From assembly GCF_009258045.1 (NCBI RefSeq), contig NZ_CP041166.1, positions 930,001 to 994,000 of the forward strand: 64,000 nucleotides of DNA, written 5' to 3'. The notes beneath the pieces are model-generated. The model made no database searches, had not been told where the DNA came from, and worked only from the letters and a program-made list of their open reading frames with translations. Made by a program: the position numbers and the translations under genes. Positions 18,399-29,198 of this stretch are shown piece after piece; the first letter of the stretch is position 1, and each line of letters begins with the position of its first letter. Source of the stretch: Sulfurimonas xiamenensis (GTDB lineage: Bacteria; Campylobacterota; Campylobacteria; Campylobacterales; Sulfurimonadaceae).

Positions 18399-18925
18399 TA
18401 TTCCCACCTTTTGTATAAAGTATTTTCAATATTAAGTAGATCAAACCATTTACCTATAATAAAGTTTTCCATCTCATCTAAAGTTTGTTGTTTAGAGTAA
18501 TATGCCATAACAGGAGGTGCTACAATAACTCCTAAAGTTGCCAATTTATGCATATTTTCGAGCGCTATTGCAGAAAATGGCATCTCTCGCGGCGCTAAGA
18601 TAAGTTTTTTATGCTCTTTTATCATTACACTCGCGCATCTTGTAACTAAATTGTCAGCAATACCACATGCAATTTTTGCTAATGTATTCATGCTGCAAGG
18701 TGCTATTATCATGGCATCTACTCCAAAAGAGCCTGATGCAACGCTTGCTGAAATGTCATTATTGTCATGAATGGTTGCATCCATCTCTTTATGTAAGACT
18801 ATCTTTGAATTTTGTGTCATAATAAAATGTTTGTCAATATTTTTAGGAAGCAGTTGAATGACTTTTAATCCCAGATTAACCCCGCTTGCACCACTTGCTG
18901 CGACTACTATTTTACGATTTTTCAC
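18398..18925 (-). CDS. ubiX: Flavin prenyltransferase UbiX
   Basis: Makes prenylated FMN, the cofactor of UbiD-type decarboxylases used in quinone synthesis. 175 aa; Rossmann-like flavoprotein with VAASGASGVNLGL at the N-terminus (FMN phosphate site), MIIAPCSMNTLAKIACGIADNL near residue 85, the conserved LILAPREMPFS near 110, and PPVMAYYSKQQT near 140. First gene of the ubiX-coaD-tmk operon. A -10-like TATAAT on the minus strand at 18988-18993 may drive it. The partner UbiD is not in this window. Confidence 0.93.
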   Translation of the reverse strand: MKNRKIVVAASGASGVNLGLKVIQLLPKNIDKHFIMTQNSKIVLHKEMDATIHDNNDISASVASGSFGVDAMIIAPCSMNTLAKIACGIADNLVTRCASVMIKEHKKLILAPREMPFSAIALENMHKLATLGVIVAPPVMAYYSKQQTLDEMENFIIGKWFDLLNIENTLYKRWE

Positions 18926-18987
18926 TTTATCTCCACTTTATAGCTGTTTGTAATTGTCAATTTTTTCATTAATAGTTTTAAATTTTT

Positions 18988-18993
18988 ATTATA
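18988..18993 (-). promoter_or_regulatory. -10-like TATAAT upstream of ubiX
   Basis: Consensus -10 hexamer on the minus strand about 63 bp before the ubiX start, downstream of the tRNA-Leu gene. No clear -35 is visible, which is usual in Campylobacterota sigma-70 promoters. Confidence 0.4.
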
Positions 18994-19106
18994 TCATTAA
19001 CTTTAGTGTCCTGAGATTTTTTTGTATGTGTCACAATTTAAGCAGTTAAGTGAAAATATATAAATTTAATTGAAGCAGGATATGTTGAATGTAATAAAAA
19101 GAAGGG

Positions 19107-19190
19107 TGGTACCAGAGAGGGGACTTGAACCCCTACGCCCGAAGGCAGCGGATTTTGAATCCGCCGTGTATACCATTTCACCACTCTGGC
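19107..19190 (-). tRNA. tRNA-Leu (CAA anticodon)
   Basis: Minus-strand tRNA with 7-bp acceptor stem (GCCAGAG pairing CTCTGGT), anticodon stem GCGGA/TCCGC with loop TTCAAAA giving anticodon CAA, a long variable arm (TGCCTTCGGGCGTA) as in class II tRNAs, and T-arm GGGGTTCAAGTCCCC. CCA is encoded (19107-19109 on the complement). Reads UUG, which is also a common start codon in this window. Confidence 0.96.
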
Positions 19191-19430
19191 ATAAAAGATG
19201 CAATGATAGTGAGTTGTAACTTAAATGTAAATTAGAATATCTTTTTTAGTTCCAAAAAAGTAAAAAAAGTATGTAAAAATTTGAAAATATCTAAGTTATA
19301 TGAGAACTTAAAAATCCTTTATAAAGCATTTTTTGTTATACTTCATTTTTATTATGTTAAGAAGTTGTTTTACTTTGGGTCACATTATTTAAATTTAATT
19401 TTTTTTAAAATTTTAAAAGGAAATTCTAGT

Positions 19431-21635
19431 TTGAAAGATACTTTATTTATAATAAGTTTTGGTTTACTAATCTATTTTGGATTTGCAACAATTTTTGGTT
19501 CTACAGCCTTAATGGGAAGTTATGGTGCAACTTTTGCATTCTACAATCATAAATATTTTGGTTATGTTTCTTATATTTACATATTTGCTTTTATGATTCC
19601 TCTTTATTATTTTTACAAAGACAGCAGATTAAATATAAGAAAAGTCGAGTTAACTGTGGCTTCTTTTTTAATCTTTTTCTCTTTTTTGTTAGCACAGGCA
19701 ATATTGATAAAGGATAATCTACGAGGAGAAGTAGGTGCTGGTTTTGCCAATTTTTTATCTCCATATATCGGTTCTTTTGGTCTCTGGACATTTTGGTTTA
19801 TTATAACATTGTTGTCTATAGTTATTATTTTTGATAAAAGCGCCCATGAAATAGTAGATATTTTTTTAAATAAGATAAAAATAAAATTTTTAGATAAACA
19901 AAATTCTACTTTAAAAAAGCCTATGAAAAGCACTTTTATTAAAGAAAAAAACATAAATAAAAATGTTAAACAAGAAGGTGATATAGCAGTAGAGTCTGCT
20001 GTAGAGAAGATTGAAGAAGAGATAGACAAACCTGCATATTTAAGAAAAGAGATCAACTCCGAAGTAAAAGAAGAAGACTCTTTAAAATCTGTAGAATCTT
20101 CAAAAGAGAAAAAACATCATAATATTATAGATTTAGTTCAGGAGATAAAAGAGCAAAAAAATGCAATTGTAGTTGATGAGCTTGAAGAGAATACAAAACT
20201 TTTGGAATCTATAGAAAAGGGAGAAGTTGAAAAACCAAAAAATTTCAAGCTTCCGCCTATTGATTTTTTACAAAAACCAAATAATAAAGCCCACAGCGTA
20301 GATGAGAGTGAGCTAGATGACAAAATAAAGTTTCTTATAGAAAAACTGGCTCATTTTAAAATCGAAGGTGATGTTGTAAGAACATATGCAGGTCCGGTTG
20401 TTTCAACATTTGAATTTAAACCCGCTGCAAATGTAAAAGTCTCTAGAATTTTAAATCTTCAAGATGATTTAGCCATGGCACTTAGTGCAGAAACTATTCG
20501 TATACAGGCACCGATCCCTGGAAAAGATGTTGTCGGGATTGAGATACCTAATGAGAAAATAGACACAATCTACTTAAGAGAGCTGATAGATAGCAAACTT
20601 TTCAAAGAGTCATCTTCTCCATTAACTATTGTTTTGGGAAAAGATATAGTGGGCAAGCCATTTATAACTGATTTGAAAAAACTTCCGCATCTTCTTATAG
20701 CCGGAACAACGGGGAGCGGAAAAAGCGTTGGTATTAACGCTATGATACTCTCTTTTTTATACAAAAATTCACCGGATAAATTGAGACTTCTCATGATTGA
20801 TCCTAAAATGCTTGAATTTTCGATCTATAATGATATTCCTCATCTTCTAACCCCGGTTATTACAAAAGCTAAACAAGCGATTGTTGCACTGAATAACATG
20901 GTACATGAGATGGAGAGACGCTACTCTCTTATGAGTATTAATAGAACAAAAAATATAGAAGGGTATAACGAGAAAGTTAAAAAAGAGGGTGGAGAGCATC
21001 TTCCTTATATCGTAGTTATTATAGATGAACTTGCTGATTTGATGATGACAAGCGGAAAGGATGTTGAATACTCAATTGCAAGACTTGCACAGATGGCAAG
21101 GGCATCTGGTATACATCTTGTTGTAGCAACTCAAAGACCTTCAGTCGATGTCGTAACAGGACTTATAAAAGCAAATCTTCCTTCACGCATATCGTATAGA
21201 GTAGGGCAGAAAGTTGATTCTAAAATTATTTTAGATCAGCAGGGTGCAGAATCGCTTTTAGGAAAAGGCGACATGCTCTTTACACCTCCGGGTTCGACCG
21301 GTTTAGTCCGTCTACATGCACCTTGGAGTACAGAAGAGGAGATAGAAAAAATTGTTAATTTTATAAAATCACAAAGAGAAGCAAATTATGATAAAAGTTT
21401 TTTGGTTGAAGAGAGTGAAGAGAGTGCTTCATCATCCGGTGATACATATGAAGAGTTGGACCCTCTATTTGATGAAGCAAAAAATGTTGTCTTAACAGAT
21501 AGAAAAACCTCCATTTCATATCTTCAGAGAAAACTGCAAATCGGTTATAACAAATCTGCAAGACTTATTGAGCAGCTAGAAGGTGAAGGAGTGCTTTCTG
21601 CCCCTAATTCTAGAGGAATTCGTGAAATTATTTAA
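19431..21635 (+). CDS. ftsK: DNA translocase FtsK
   Basis: Septal, membrane-anchored ATPase that pumps chromosome DNA and activates dimer resolution at division. Start chosen as TTG at 19431 (AAAAGGA at 19416-19421); the frame stays open to a TTG at 19281 that has no ribosome site. About 734 aa: four membrane segments (first ~140 residues), an acidic linker, then the motor with Walker A AGTTGSGKSVGIN and Walker B YIVVIIDELADLMM, and a C-terminal gamma winged helix (last ~65 residues) that reads KOPS-like sites. It overlaps the next small gene at TAATG. Confidence 0.94.
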   Translation: MKDTLFIISFGLLIYFGFATIFGSTALMGSYGATFAFYNHKYFGYVSYIYIFAFMIPLYYFYKDSRLNIRKVELTVASFLIFFSFLLAQAILIKDNLRGEVGAGFANFLSPYIGSFGLWTFWFIITLLSIVIIFDKSAHEIVDIFLNKIKIKFLDKQNSTLKKPMKSTFIKEKNINKNVKQEGDIAVESAVEKIEEEIDKPAYLRKEINSEVKEEDSLKSVESSKEKKHHNIIDLVQEIKEQKNAIVVDELEENTKLLESIEKGEVEKPKNFKLPPIDFLQKPNNKAHSVDESELDDKIKFLIEKLAHFKIEGDVVRTYAGPVVSTFEFKPAANVKVSRILNLQDDLAMALSAETIRIQAPIPGKDVVGIEIPNEKIDTIYLRELIDSKLFKESSSPLTIVLGKDIVGKPFITDLKKLPHLLIAGTTGSGKSVGINAMILSFLYKNSPDKLRLLMIDPKMLEFSIYNDIPHLLTPVITKAKQAIVALNNMVHEMERRYSLMSINRTKNIEGYNEKVKKEGGEHLPYIVVIIDELADLMMTSGKDVEYSIARLAQMARASGIHLVVATQRPSVDVVTGLIKANLPSRISYRVGQKVDSKIILDQQGAESLLGKGDMLFTPPGSTGLVRLHAPWSTEEEIEKIVNFIKSQREANYDKSFLVEESEESASSSGDTYEELDPLFDEAKNVVLTDRKTSISYLQRKLQIGYNKSARLIEQLEGEGVLSAPNSRGIREII

Positions 21636-22027
21636 TGATAGTGCCATATTTTATTTTCACAAAATATCCCAACTCTTTTAGTGTGTATGTAAAAAACCTA
21701 GAAGATTTATCAGTAGAGCAAATACAAAAAATCGAAGCTTTTGTTAAAGAGAGAAAGGGTATTTTTGATTTTAGCTCTTATACTTTTGTTATTCAAAAAA
21801 GATTGGAATTTGGTGAGTTTGTTTCACTTTTGCAAAAAATCTCAATCAATGCAAAATGCGAAGAAAAATTTTTAAAAACACAGCAGACACAAAGAGTTGA
21901 GTTTGGAAAATATAAGGGATTGACATATAGCGATCTGCCAGATTCATACCTTTTATGGTTAAAAAGTAACTATAAAGGAAAAAATAGAGATGCTATTGAT
22001 GCTGAATTGCATTATAGAGAGTTGTAG
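21635..22027 (+). CDS. Small protein with ExoX-like C-terminal domain
   Basis: 130 aa. The last ~45 residues (VEFGKYKGLTYSDLPDSYLLWL onwards) resemble the small domain found at the C-terminus of ExoX-like exonucleases and in stand-alone proteins, defined by FGKYKG, a P-x-x-YL-x-WL motif and a terminal helix. The N-terminal ~85 residues are unrecognised and hold no exonuclease motif. The ATG shares its base with the ftsK stop codon, so it is co-translated with the DNA translocase; a DNA-linked role is a guess from that coupling. Confidence 0.75.
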   Translation: MIVPYFIFTKYPNSFSVYVKNLEDLSVEQIQKIEAFVKERKGIFDFSSYTFVIQKRLEFGEFVSLLQKISINAKCEEKFLKTQQTQRVEFGKYKGLTYSDLPDSYLLWLKSNYKGKNRDAIDAELHYREL

Positions 22028-22028
22028 A

Positions 22029-22087
22029 TGTTACCAAAGTAAACATATTTTAAATAAATCACAAAGCTTTTGTTTACTTTGGTAACA
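22029..22087 (+). promoter_or_regulatory. Paired 17-bp dyad sites upstream of acnB
   Basis: TGTTACCAAAGTAAACA (22029-22045) and its exact complement TGTTTACTTTGGTAACA (22071-22087) form a perfect 17-bp inverted repeat with a 25-nt spacer. Each arm is itself a near-dyad (TGTTnnCnnnGnnAACA), so the pair can be read as two operators 42 bp apart. A third copy of the half TGTTTACTT lies at 22100-22108, just before the acnB -10. No U-run follows, so a regulatory site is more likely than a terminator. Confidence 0.5.
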
Positions 22088-22115
22088 CATATGATTTGCT
22101 GTTTACTTATTTAGT

Positions 22116-22121
22116 TATAAT
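22116..22121 (+). promoter_or_regulatory. -10 box of acnB
   Basis: Consensus TATAAT 29 bp before the acnB ATG, directly downstream of the paired dyads and of an extra TGTTTACTT half-site that would sit between -35 and -10. Confidence 0.5.
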
Positions 22122-22150
22122 CTTCTTTAAATTTATAAACAGGAATGACA

Positions 22151-24697
22151 ATGGCATTTTTAGAAGAGTATAAAGCACATATAGCTGAGAGAGAGACACT
22201 TGGTGTTCCACCATTACCGCTTTCTGCAGAGCAAACAGTAGAATTAATAAAATTGATAAAATCTGAGTGTACGCAAGAGTTGTTAGATCTATTGACAAAT
22301 CGTGTATCACCTGGTGTTGATGATGCTGCTTATGTTAAAGCAGCATTTTTAAATGATGTAGTTCTTGGTAATACTAAAGTTTCTGCTATTTCTCCTGAAA
22401 AAGCAGTTGAGATGTTGGGTATGATGCTTGGTGGTTACAATGTAAAACCATTAGTAGATGCTCTTACTTCTGAGAATGAAGCTGTTGTTGAAGCCGCTAA
22501 AGAGGCTTTAAAACATACCCTTCTTGTATATGATGCATTTAATGATGTAGAAGAGTTGCATAAATCAGGCAATAAAGCTGCAACAGAAGTTATGACTTCA
22601 TGGGCAAATGCTGAATGGTTTACATCTAAACCTGAACTTTCAGATGCAATTACAGTTACAGTATTTAAAGTTGCTGGTGAGACAAATACGGATGATTTAT
22701 CACCTGCTTCTGAAGCTTTTACCCGTTCAGATATTCCGCTTCATGCAAACTCTATGCTTGTGGCAAAAATGGATGATCCTATCAATACCATCAAAAAATT
22801 AAAAGAGATGGGCAATCCAATTGCTTATGTCGGTGATGTTGTTGGAACGGGTTCAAGCCGCAAATCTGGTGTAAACTCAGTTCAGTGGCATATGGGCGAG
22901 GATATTCCCGGTGTTCCAAACAAGCGTACCGGCGGTGTAGTTCTTGGTGGAATTATTGCTCCTATATTTTTTGCAACATGTGAGGATTCAGGGGCGCTTC
23001 CTTTAGAACTTGATGTAAGTGAAATGGAAACGGGCGATGTTGTAACTATCTATCCATATAAAGGCGAAGCACATAAAGATGGAAAATGTATTGCAACATT
23101 TAAATTAAATCCTAATACAATTACTGATGAAGTTCGTGCAGGTGGGCGTATTCCACTTATTATTGGCCGTGGTTTAACTGCAAAAGCTCGCGGAGTACTT
23201 GGGCTTGGTACGACAGATATTTTTCTAACTCCTGAACAGCCTGAAGATAATGGTAAAGGATATACTCTAGCTCAAAAAATGGTTGGGCGTGCATGTGGAA
23301 TGGAAGGTGTTAAACCGGGTATGTATGTTGAGCCTGTAACTTCAACAGTAGGTTCACAAGATACAACAGGGCCTATGACAAGAGATGAAATTGTAGAGCT
23401 TGCGGCACTTGGATTTGGTGCTGATTTGGTGATGCAGTCATTTTGTCATACGGCAGCATATCCTAAGCCTTCAGATGTTGAAATGCATCACACTTTGCCA
23501 GACTTTATTTCTAAGCGTTCTGGTGTTGCTCTTCGCCCTGGTGATGGAGTTATCCACTCATGGTTAAATAGAATGGTGCTTCCAGACACCGTTGGTACCG
23601 GTGCAGACAGCCATACTCGTTTTCCTATAGGTATATCTTTTCCTGGAGGTTCAGGCATCGTTGCTTTTGCAGGTGTTACCGGTTCTATGCCGCTTACTAT
23701 GCCAGAATCTGTACTTGTAAGATTTAGCGGTGAGCTTCAACCTGGTATTACTCTTCGTGATTTAGTAAATGCTATTCCTTATCAAGCAATTAAAGAGGGA
23801 CTTTTAACTGTTGAGAAAAAAGGTAAGAAAAATATTTTTGCAGGTCGTATTTTAGAGATAGAAGGTTTACCTGATTTAAAAGCTGAGCAGGCATTTGAAC
23901 TTTCAGATGCATCAGCTGAAAGAAGTGCTGCTGCATGTACTGTTCTTCTAAATGAAGATCCAGTTATTGAATATCTAAAGTCAAATATCGTTCTTTTAAA
24001 CTCTATGATTGAAGCCGGTTATGAAGATAAGCGCACTTTGCAGCGCCGTATCGATAAAATGAATGAGTGGCTTGCTAATCCATCTCTTATGAAACCTGAT
24101 GCTGATGCGGAGTATGCGGCTGTAATTAATATTGATTTAAATACGATTACTGAACCGATTTTAGCTTGTCCAAATGATCCTGATGATGTTGCGACTCTAA
24201 CAGAAGTTTTAGCAGATCCTAAGCGTCCTCATATTATCAATGAAGTATTCGTAGGTTCATGTATGACAAATATAGGTCACTACCGTGCACTTGGTGAAGT
24301 TTTAAAAGGAGAGGGTGCTGTTCCGACTCGTTTGTGGATCTGTCCTCCGACAAAAATGGATGAGAAACAACTTACAGAAGAGGGTTATTACTCTATTTTT
24401 GGAACTTCTGGTGCTAGAACTGAGATTCCTGGATGTTCTTTATGTATGGGAAATCAAGCGCGTGTTGCAGATAATGCCGTTGTATTTTCTACTTCAACTC
24501 GTAATTTTGATAACCGCTTAGGCAAGGGTGCAAAAGTTTATTTAGGTTCAGCAGAACTTGCAGCAGTATGTGCAATGTTGGGATATCTGCCGACAAAAGA
24601 GGAGTATTTAAATATTGTTCCTAAAAAAATAGGCGGTAAAGAAGCTGATATATATAAATATCTTAACTTTAACCTTATAAAAGATTATAAGTTATAA
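22151..24697 (+). CDS. acnB: Bifunctional aconitate hydratase B
   Basis: Interconverts citrate and isocitrate (and 2-methylcitrate chemistry in relatives) using a [4Fe-4S] cluster. Start chosen at ATG 22151, since AGGA at 22141-22144 is too close to the in-frame ATG at 22145. The 848-aa protein has the AcnB layout: N-terminal HEAT-like domain ([16 protein letters not shown]), swivel domain next, and cluster ligands Cys in [16 protein letters not shown] and in [12 protein letters not shown] near residues 700-765. In a reductive TCA cycle it works from citrate toward isocitrate's reverse. AcnB can also act as an RNA-binding iron sensor in other bacteria. Confidence 0.96.
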   Translation: MAFLEEYKAHIAERETLGVPPLPLSAEQTVELIKLIKSECTQELLDLLTNRVSPGVDDAAYVKAAFLNDVVLGNTKVSAISPEKAVEMLGMMLGGYNVKPLVDALTSENEAVVEAAKEALKHTLLVYDAFNDVEELHKSGNKAATEVMTSWANAEWFTSKPELSDAITVTVFKVAGETNTDDLSPASEAFTRSDIPLHANSMLVAKMDDPINTIKKLKEMGNPIAYVGDVVGTGSSRKSGVNSVQWHMGEDIPGVPNKRTGGVVLGGIIAPIFFATCEDSGALPLELDVSEMETGDVVTIYPYKGEAHKDGKCIATFKLNPNTITDEVRAGGRIPLIIGRGLTAKARGVLGLGTTDIFLTPEQPEDNGKGYTLAQKMVGRACGMEGVKPGMYVEPVTSTVGSQDTTGPMTRDEIVELAALGFGADLVMQSFCHTAAYPKPSDVEMHHTLPDFISKRSGVALRPGDGVIHSWLNRMVLPDTVGTGADSHTRFPIGISFPGGSGIVAFAGVTGSMPLTMPESVLVRFSGELQPGITLRDLVNAIPYQAIKEGLLTVEKKGKKNIFAGRILEIEGLPDLKAEQAFELSDASAERSAAACTVLLNEDPVIEYLKSNIVLLNSMIEAGYEDKRTLQRRIDKMNEWLANPSLMKPDADAEYAAVINIDLNTITEPILACPNDPDDVATLTEVLADPKRPHIINEVFVGSCMTNIGHYRALGEVLKGEGAVPTRLWICPPTKMDEKQLTEEGYYSIFGTSGARTEIPGCSLCMGNQARVADNAVVFSTSTRNFDNRLGKGAKVYLGSAELAAVCAMLGYLPTKEEYLNIVPKKIGGKEADIYKYLNFNLIKDYKL

Positions 24698-24706
24698 TAT
24701 AAATTT

Positions 24707-24738
24707 ACATAAGAGAATCTTTTAAAATTCTCTTATGT
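24707..24738. terminator. Hairpin between convergent acnB and lolA
   Basis: A perfect 12-bp inverted repeat (ACATAAGAGAAT / ATTCTCTTATGT) with an 8-nt loop lies 9 bp after the acnB stop and 10 bp before the end of the convergent lolA gene. The flanks are AT-rich but without a long U-run; probably a bidirectional terminator. Confidence 0.6.
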
Positions 24739-24748
24739 TGAAAATTAT

Positions 24749-25264
24749 TTAATCTCTTATAATATCAAACTTTAAAGAAAAAATTGGTTTAAATATAGTT
24801 GTATCAATAACTTGATTTTGTTTTTGATTTTTAAAAGTTATTTTAACTCTGTTCTCAAATTCATCTAAATATGATATTGATTCAATTAAAGAGTTATGCT
24901 TTATTATTGTAAATTTAGAGTCTCTGTAGTAGGCTAAATATTTATTTTCTTCAATTTTTTTAGCATTAGATATAATTTTAAAAAAATCAAAATTTGATTC
25001 TAGTCTTCTAATAATAACTTGTTCTATTTCCGGTTCAACAACTGTTACTTCAAATTTATTTATATATACATATTTCTCAACAGGTTTTTTATAGCTCCAC
25101 TTAACATTTTGAGGTTTTAATGCCACAATATGACCACTGTATATAATTGTTTTATCTTTTTCATCTGTAATACTTTGTGTAAAATCTGCTTCAAATGAAG
25201 TAATCTCTTCAAGTGATGCAAATAACTGCATGCTTATTAAAATTGTTAAAAAAAGGTATCTCAT
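24749..25264 (-). CDS. lolA: Outer membrane lipoprotein carrier LolA
   Basis: Periplasmic chaperone that carries lipoproteins from the Lol ABC exporter to the outer membrane. 171 aa with a signal peptide (RYLFLTILISMQLFA) followed by the LolA opening ITSFEADFTQSI and the SGHIVALKPQNVKWSYKKPV segment, which corresponds to the conserved Arg/Trp beta-strand region. Length fits the family. It is divergent from secA, and the LolC/E-type permease follows secA, so protein export and lipoprotein sorting genes are grouped here. Confidence 0.88.
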   Translation of the reverse strand: MRYLFLTILISMQLFASLEEITSFEADFTQSITDEKDKTIIYSGHIVALKPQNVKWSYKKPVEKYVYINKFEVTVVEPEIEQVIIRRLESNFDFFKIISNAKKIEENKYLAYYRDSKFTIIKHNSLIESISYLDEFENRVKITFKNQKQNQVIDTTIFKPIFSLKFDIIRD

Positions 25265-25346
25265 TTCTATCCTATTTTTTAAAAATTATATCAAAGTGAC
25301 TGTTTACATATTATTTAAAAATCATTCTATGATTTATGCAAATTGT

Positions 25347-25394
25347 TATTATAAGTATGATAAAATAAGGAGAATTTCAATGATGGGTGCATAA
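25347..25394 (+). promoter_or_regulatory. secA leader with four-codon mini-ORF
   Basis: A -10-like TATTAT (25347-25352) is followed by a strong ribosome site AAGGAG (25367-25372) and, seven bases on, ATG ATG GGT GCA TAA (25380-25394). The real secA start is 31 bases further. A short hairpin GTGC/GCAC (25387-25403) overlaps the mini-ORF end. It may be a translated leader controlling secA; function is inferred. Confidence 0.4.
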
Positions 25395-25425
25395 AAAACG
25401 CACTTATCTACAATAAGGTTGCGAA

Positions 25426-27999
25426 TTGCTACAGGCATTAATGGGTAAGATTTTTGGTACTACAAATGATCGTGAATTAAAAAAATATACAAAAATTGTC
25501 AATAAAATAAATAATTTAGAGAGTAAATATAAAGCTCTGAAAGATGATGAGTTAAAAGCTGCTTTTTTAGAGATTAAGAATAGTGTTTTAAACAAAGAGA
25601 AGAGCTTAGATGATGTTTTGCCAGACTCTTTTGCCATAACAAGAGAAGCAAGTGTTAGAACTCTTAATATGAGACACTTTGATGTTCAACTTATTGGTGG
25701 TGTTGTTCTGCATGAAGGCAGAATTGCAGAAATGAAAACAGGTGAAGGAAAAACACTTGTGGCAACTTTGCCAATTGTTCTTAATGCAATTACAGGCAAA
25801 GGCGTGCATCTTGTTACGGTTAACGATTATCTCGCTTCAAGAGACGGAAACGAAATGCGTCCTCTTTATGAGTTTTTGGGATTTAGCGTAGGTGTTATTT
25901 TAGATGAGATGCATGATCCGGCTGTAAAAAAAGAAGTTTATAATGCTGATATTACTTATGGTACAAATAATGAATTTGGTTTTGATTATCTAAGAGACAA
26001 TATGAGTTATTCTCGTGATCATATGGTTCAAAGAGGACATAATTTTGTTATTGTAGATGAAGTAGATAGTATTTTAATTGATGAAGCTAGAACACCATTA
26101 ATTATATCGGGACCTACAAACAGGGCACTTCAAGATTTTGCAGATGCTAATAAAATAGCGCTTCAACTTGTCAAAGATGAACATTTTAGTGTTGATGAAA
26201 AAGATAAAGTTGTTTTGCTTACCGAAGAGGGAATTACAAAAGCGGAAGAGCTTTTTAAGGTTGAAAATCTTTATAGTCCGGAGAATGCCTCATTATCTCA
26301 TATACTTGATCAGGCATTAAAAGCAAACTATCTTTTTGAGAGAGATGTTGATTATGTAGTAAATAACGGTGAAGTTGTTATTGTAGATGAGTTTACTGGT
26401 CGTCTGAGCGAAGGCCGCCGCTATTCTGAGGGTCTGCACCAAGCGCTTGAAGCAAAAGAGGGTGTGGAGATAAAAGAAGAGACACAAACACTTGCGGATA
26501 TTACATTTCAAAACTATTTTAGAATGTATGATAAATTAGCCGGCATGACAGGAACGGCACAAACAGAAGCATCTGAGTTTGCTCAAATATACTCTCTTGA
26601 TGTTATCTCAATTCCTACAAATATCCCGGTAATAAGAAAAGATCTGAACGACCTTATCTATAAAACAGAAAAAGAGAAATTTGAAGCTGCAATAAAAAAG
26701 ATAAAAGAACTTTCAAAAACAGGTCAGCCTGTCCTTATCGGTACCGCTTCTATCGATAAGTCAGAAGTTCTTCATGAGATGCTTAAAAAAGAAAAAATTG
26801 CGCATACTGTACTTAATGCAAAAAATCATGCACAAGAGGGTGAAATCATTAAAAATGCAGGTGCCAAAGGAGCGGTTACAATCGCTACAAATATGGCAGG
26901 GCGCGGTGTTGACATTAAAGTAAATGATGAAGTGAGAGATTTGGGCGGTCTCTATATTATAGGAACAGAGAGACACGAAAATCGCCGTATAGATAATCAA
27001 TTAAGAGGTAGAAGCGGACGCCAAGGTGATCCTGGAACTACACAGTTTTATCTATCTCTTGAAGACAACCTTCTTCGTATTTTTGGAAGCGACAAGATTA
27101 AAAGCATTATGGAGAGACTCGGTGTTGAAGACGGTGAATATATAGAGTCCAAAATGGTCACGCGTGCAGTTGAGAAAGCGCAGAAAAAAGTTGAAAACAT
27201 GCACTATGAGGGAAGAAAACAGATTGTTGAGTATGATGATGTAGCTAATGAACAGAGAAAAATAATTTATAAATTTAGAAATCAAATGCTTGATCCTGAG
27301 TATGATATTTCATCAAAAATCAATGAAATTAGAGTTGAATATATAGAGCATCTGCTCAATAGCTGTGATATTTTTGAAGGCGGAGCAAGAGAAGATTTTA
27401 ATTTAGAAAAACTATTTAAACTTATTCATGAGGAGCTTAATTTAGAGCTAAATATAAATGATTTCTCCTCATTTGACTATAATGAGCTCTTAAACAGTAT
27501 AGTTCAAAGTGTTAAAAAAGCTTATGATGAAAAAATGAGTGTACTTAATAAAGAAGTTTGTAATGAAATTGAGAGAGAGCTTTATTTAAAAGAGCTTGAC
27601 AGTGCTTGGAGAGAACATCTTTACGCTATGGATAATATGAAAACAGGAATCAGGTTAAGAGCATATAATCAAAAAGATCCACTGGTAGAGTATAAAAAAG
27701 AGAGTTTTAACCTTTTTACAGAACTTATAGCAGATATTAAATTCAATACTGTAAAAACACTTCAAGTGATTCAATTTAGAATTGAAAATCCTGAAGAAGA
27801 AGCTAAAAAAGTTGCTCAGCAGATGGATATAGAGAGAAAAATAAATGAAGCAGCAATGCAGTTTAATCTCTATAACGAAGAGGAAAAAGCTCCTGCAAAA
27901 AAAATTGCCAGAAATGATCCTTGTCCATGCGGAAGCGGTAAAAAGTATAAACTTTGTTGTGGTAAGAGCGGCCCGAAAAAAGGTGTTTTTGCTTCTTGA
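25426..27999 (+). CDS. secA: Protein translocase ATPase SecA
   Basis: Motor that drives preproteins through SecYEG. TTG start at 25426 (TAAGGTT upstream) gives an N-terminus co-linear with Helicobacter SecA as I recall it; ATG at 25441 is an alternative five codons in. 857 aa: NBD1 with [14 protein letters not shown] (Walker A) and [17 protein letters not shown] (Walker B/DEAD-like), preprotein cross-linking domain, NBD2 with [11 protein letters not shown] and [10 protein letters not shown], helical scaffold, and the C-terminal zinc motif [14 protein letters not shown] that binds SecB or ribosome. It overlaps the next gene at TTGA. Confidence 0.97.
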   Translation: MLQALMGKIFGTTNDRELKKYTKIVNKINNLESKYKALKDDELKAAFLEIKNSVLNKEKSLDDVLPDSFAITREASVRTLNMRHFDVQLIGGVVLHEGRIAEMKTGEGKTLVATLPIVLNAITGKGVHLVTVNDYLASRDGNEMRPLYEFLGFSVGVILDEMHDPAVKKEVYNADITYGTNNEFGFDYLRDNMSYSRDHMVQRGHNFVIVDEVDSILIDEARTPLIISGPTNRALQDFADANKIALQLVKDEHFSVDEKDKVVLLTEEGITKAEELFKVENLYSPENASLSHILDQALKANYLFERDVDYVVNNGEVVIVDEFTGRLSEGRRYSEGLHQALEAKEGVEIKEETQTLADITFQNYFRMYDKLAGMTGTAQTEASEFAQIYSLDVISIPTNIPVIRKDLNDLIYKTEKEKFEAAIKKIKELSKTGQPVLIGTASIDKSEVLHEMLKKEKIAHTVLNAKNHAQEGEIIKNAGAKGAVTIATNMAGRGVDIKVNDEVRDLGGLYIIGTERHENRRIDNQLRGRSGRQGDPGTTQFYLSLEDNLLRIFGSDKIKSIMERLGVEDGEYIESKMVTRAVEKAQKKVENMHYEGRKQIVEYDDVANEQRKIIYKFRNQMLDPEYDISSKINEIRVEYIEHLLNSCDIFEGGAREDFNLEKLFKLIHEELNLELNINDFSSFDYNELLNSIVQSVKKAYDEKMSVLNKEVCNEIERELYLKELDSAWREHLYAMDNMKTGIRLRAYNQKDPLVEYKKESFNLFTELIADIKFNTVKTLQVIQFRIENPEEEAKKVAQQMDIERKINEAAMQFNLYNEEEKAPAKKIARNDPCPCGSGKKYKLCCGKSGPKKGVFAS

Positions 28000-29198
28000 A
28001 AACATCTATAGTTTCTTATTTGGTAAAACGCTTTTTACGATTTGACAGTGAACAGCCATTTATTTTTTTATCTGCTCTTTTAGCATTTTTAGGCATTTCT
28101 TTAGGCGTTATGGTTCTTATAGTAGCCATGGCACTTATGAATGGATTTGATAATGAGTTTAGAAAAAAACTCACTATTATGAACTATCCTCTAACAATTA
28201 TTCCAAAATTTTATGGAGCAGTTAATGAAAATCTGCTTCTTGATTTAGAATCAAAATTTCCAAATTTAAAATTCAGTCCTTATGTTCAATCATCCGTAAT
28301 GGCAAGAAGCGGTTCAAAATTGGAAGGTGGATATATATTTGGGGTTGATTTTAAGAGTGAAGCTGAAGTAAACAGTGTCTTAAAAGAGGCTATCAAAGAT
28401 AAAAATTTTAATAAATTTGATGTTTTAATAGGAAAATCACTAAAAGAAGAACTTAATCTTTATAGTGGTGATAAACTAATGTACATTTTTACACATGTTG
28501 AACCTGGCGGAATGTCTGTTACTCCCAAAATAAAAAGATTCAATATTAACGGTATATTTGATTCTGGGCTTTCTGCCTATGACAAAGCATATAGCTACAC
28601 AACGCTTTCATCTCTTCAAACTATGATGCACCTGCCAAGCAATCAATATAGCGGAATTCATATTTTTTCCGGCGATCCTCACAATGATATATTAAAAATT
28701 AAAAAATATCTCCCTCAAAGTGTAACTATTAAAGGGTGGTGGGAGGACAATGTAAACTTTTTTGCAGCTTTAGAGTTAGAGAAAGTCTCCTTATTTATTG
28801 TTCTTATGCTTATTATTTTAATAGCTGCTATCAATATTATCTCTTCTCTTTTAATGACTGTTATGAACAGAAGAAGTGAAATAGCACTGCTTTTATCCCT
28901 TGGTGCAACATCTGCAGAGATTAAAAAAGTATTTTTATATCTAGGCATAGTAATCGGCATTAGCGGTATTTTAGCGGGAATTGTTTTTGGTTTAAGCGGT
29001 TTATGGATACTTGGTACATTTGATATTATCCATCTGCCAAAAGATGTTTACCCTACATCTACGCTTCCGCTTGATTTAAGTCTTAAAGATTTTTTATCTA
29101 TTATTTGCGGAGCATTTATAATAGTTGTTGTATCCTCTTTTTATCCTGCAAAAAAAGCAAGTGAAGTGGACATCTTAACCGTTCTTAGAAATGAGTAG
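27996..29198 (+). CDS. Lipoprotein-releasing ABC transporter permease, LolC/LolE type
   Basis: Inner-membrane FtsX/LolE-superfamily permease, 400 aa. N-terminal membrane segment (about 20-45), a periplasmic MacB-like domain (about 45-260) and three C-terminal membrane segments (about 265-390) with the FtsX region [20 protein letters not shown]. It likely extracts lipoproteins for LolA with a LolD ATPase, which is not adjacent. One gene may serve both LolC and LolE roles, as in bacteria with a single LolF-type permease. TTG start overlaps the secA stop. The stop codon lies in the shared hairpin with the convergent gene. Confidence 0.87.
   Translation: MKTSIVSYLVKRFLRFDSEQPFIFLSALLAFLGISLGVMVLIVAMALMNGFDNEFRKKLTIMNYPLTIIPKFYGAVNENLLLDLESKFPNLKFSPYVQSSVMARSGSKLEGGYIFGVDFKSEAEVNSVLKEAIKDKNFNKFDVLIGKSLKEELNLYSGDKLMYIFTHVEPGGMSVTPKIKRFNINGIFDSGLSAYDKAYSYTTLSSLQTMMHLPSNQYSGIHIFSGDPHNDILKIKKYLPQSVTIKGWWEDNVNFFAALELEKVSLFIVLMLIILIAAINIISSLLMTVMNRRSEIALLLSLGATSAEIKKVFLYLGIVIGISGILAGIVFGLSGLWILGTFDIIHLPKDVYPTSTLPLDLSLKDFLSIICGAFIIVVVSSFYPAKKASEVDILTVLRNE

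Noticed and set aside
27845..28045. 66-aa plus-strand frame across the secA/permease junction
   Set aside because: Out of frame with two strongly supported genes and no ribosome site.
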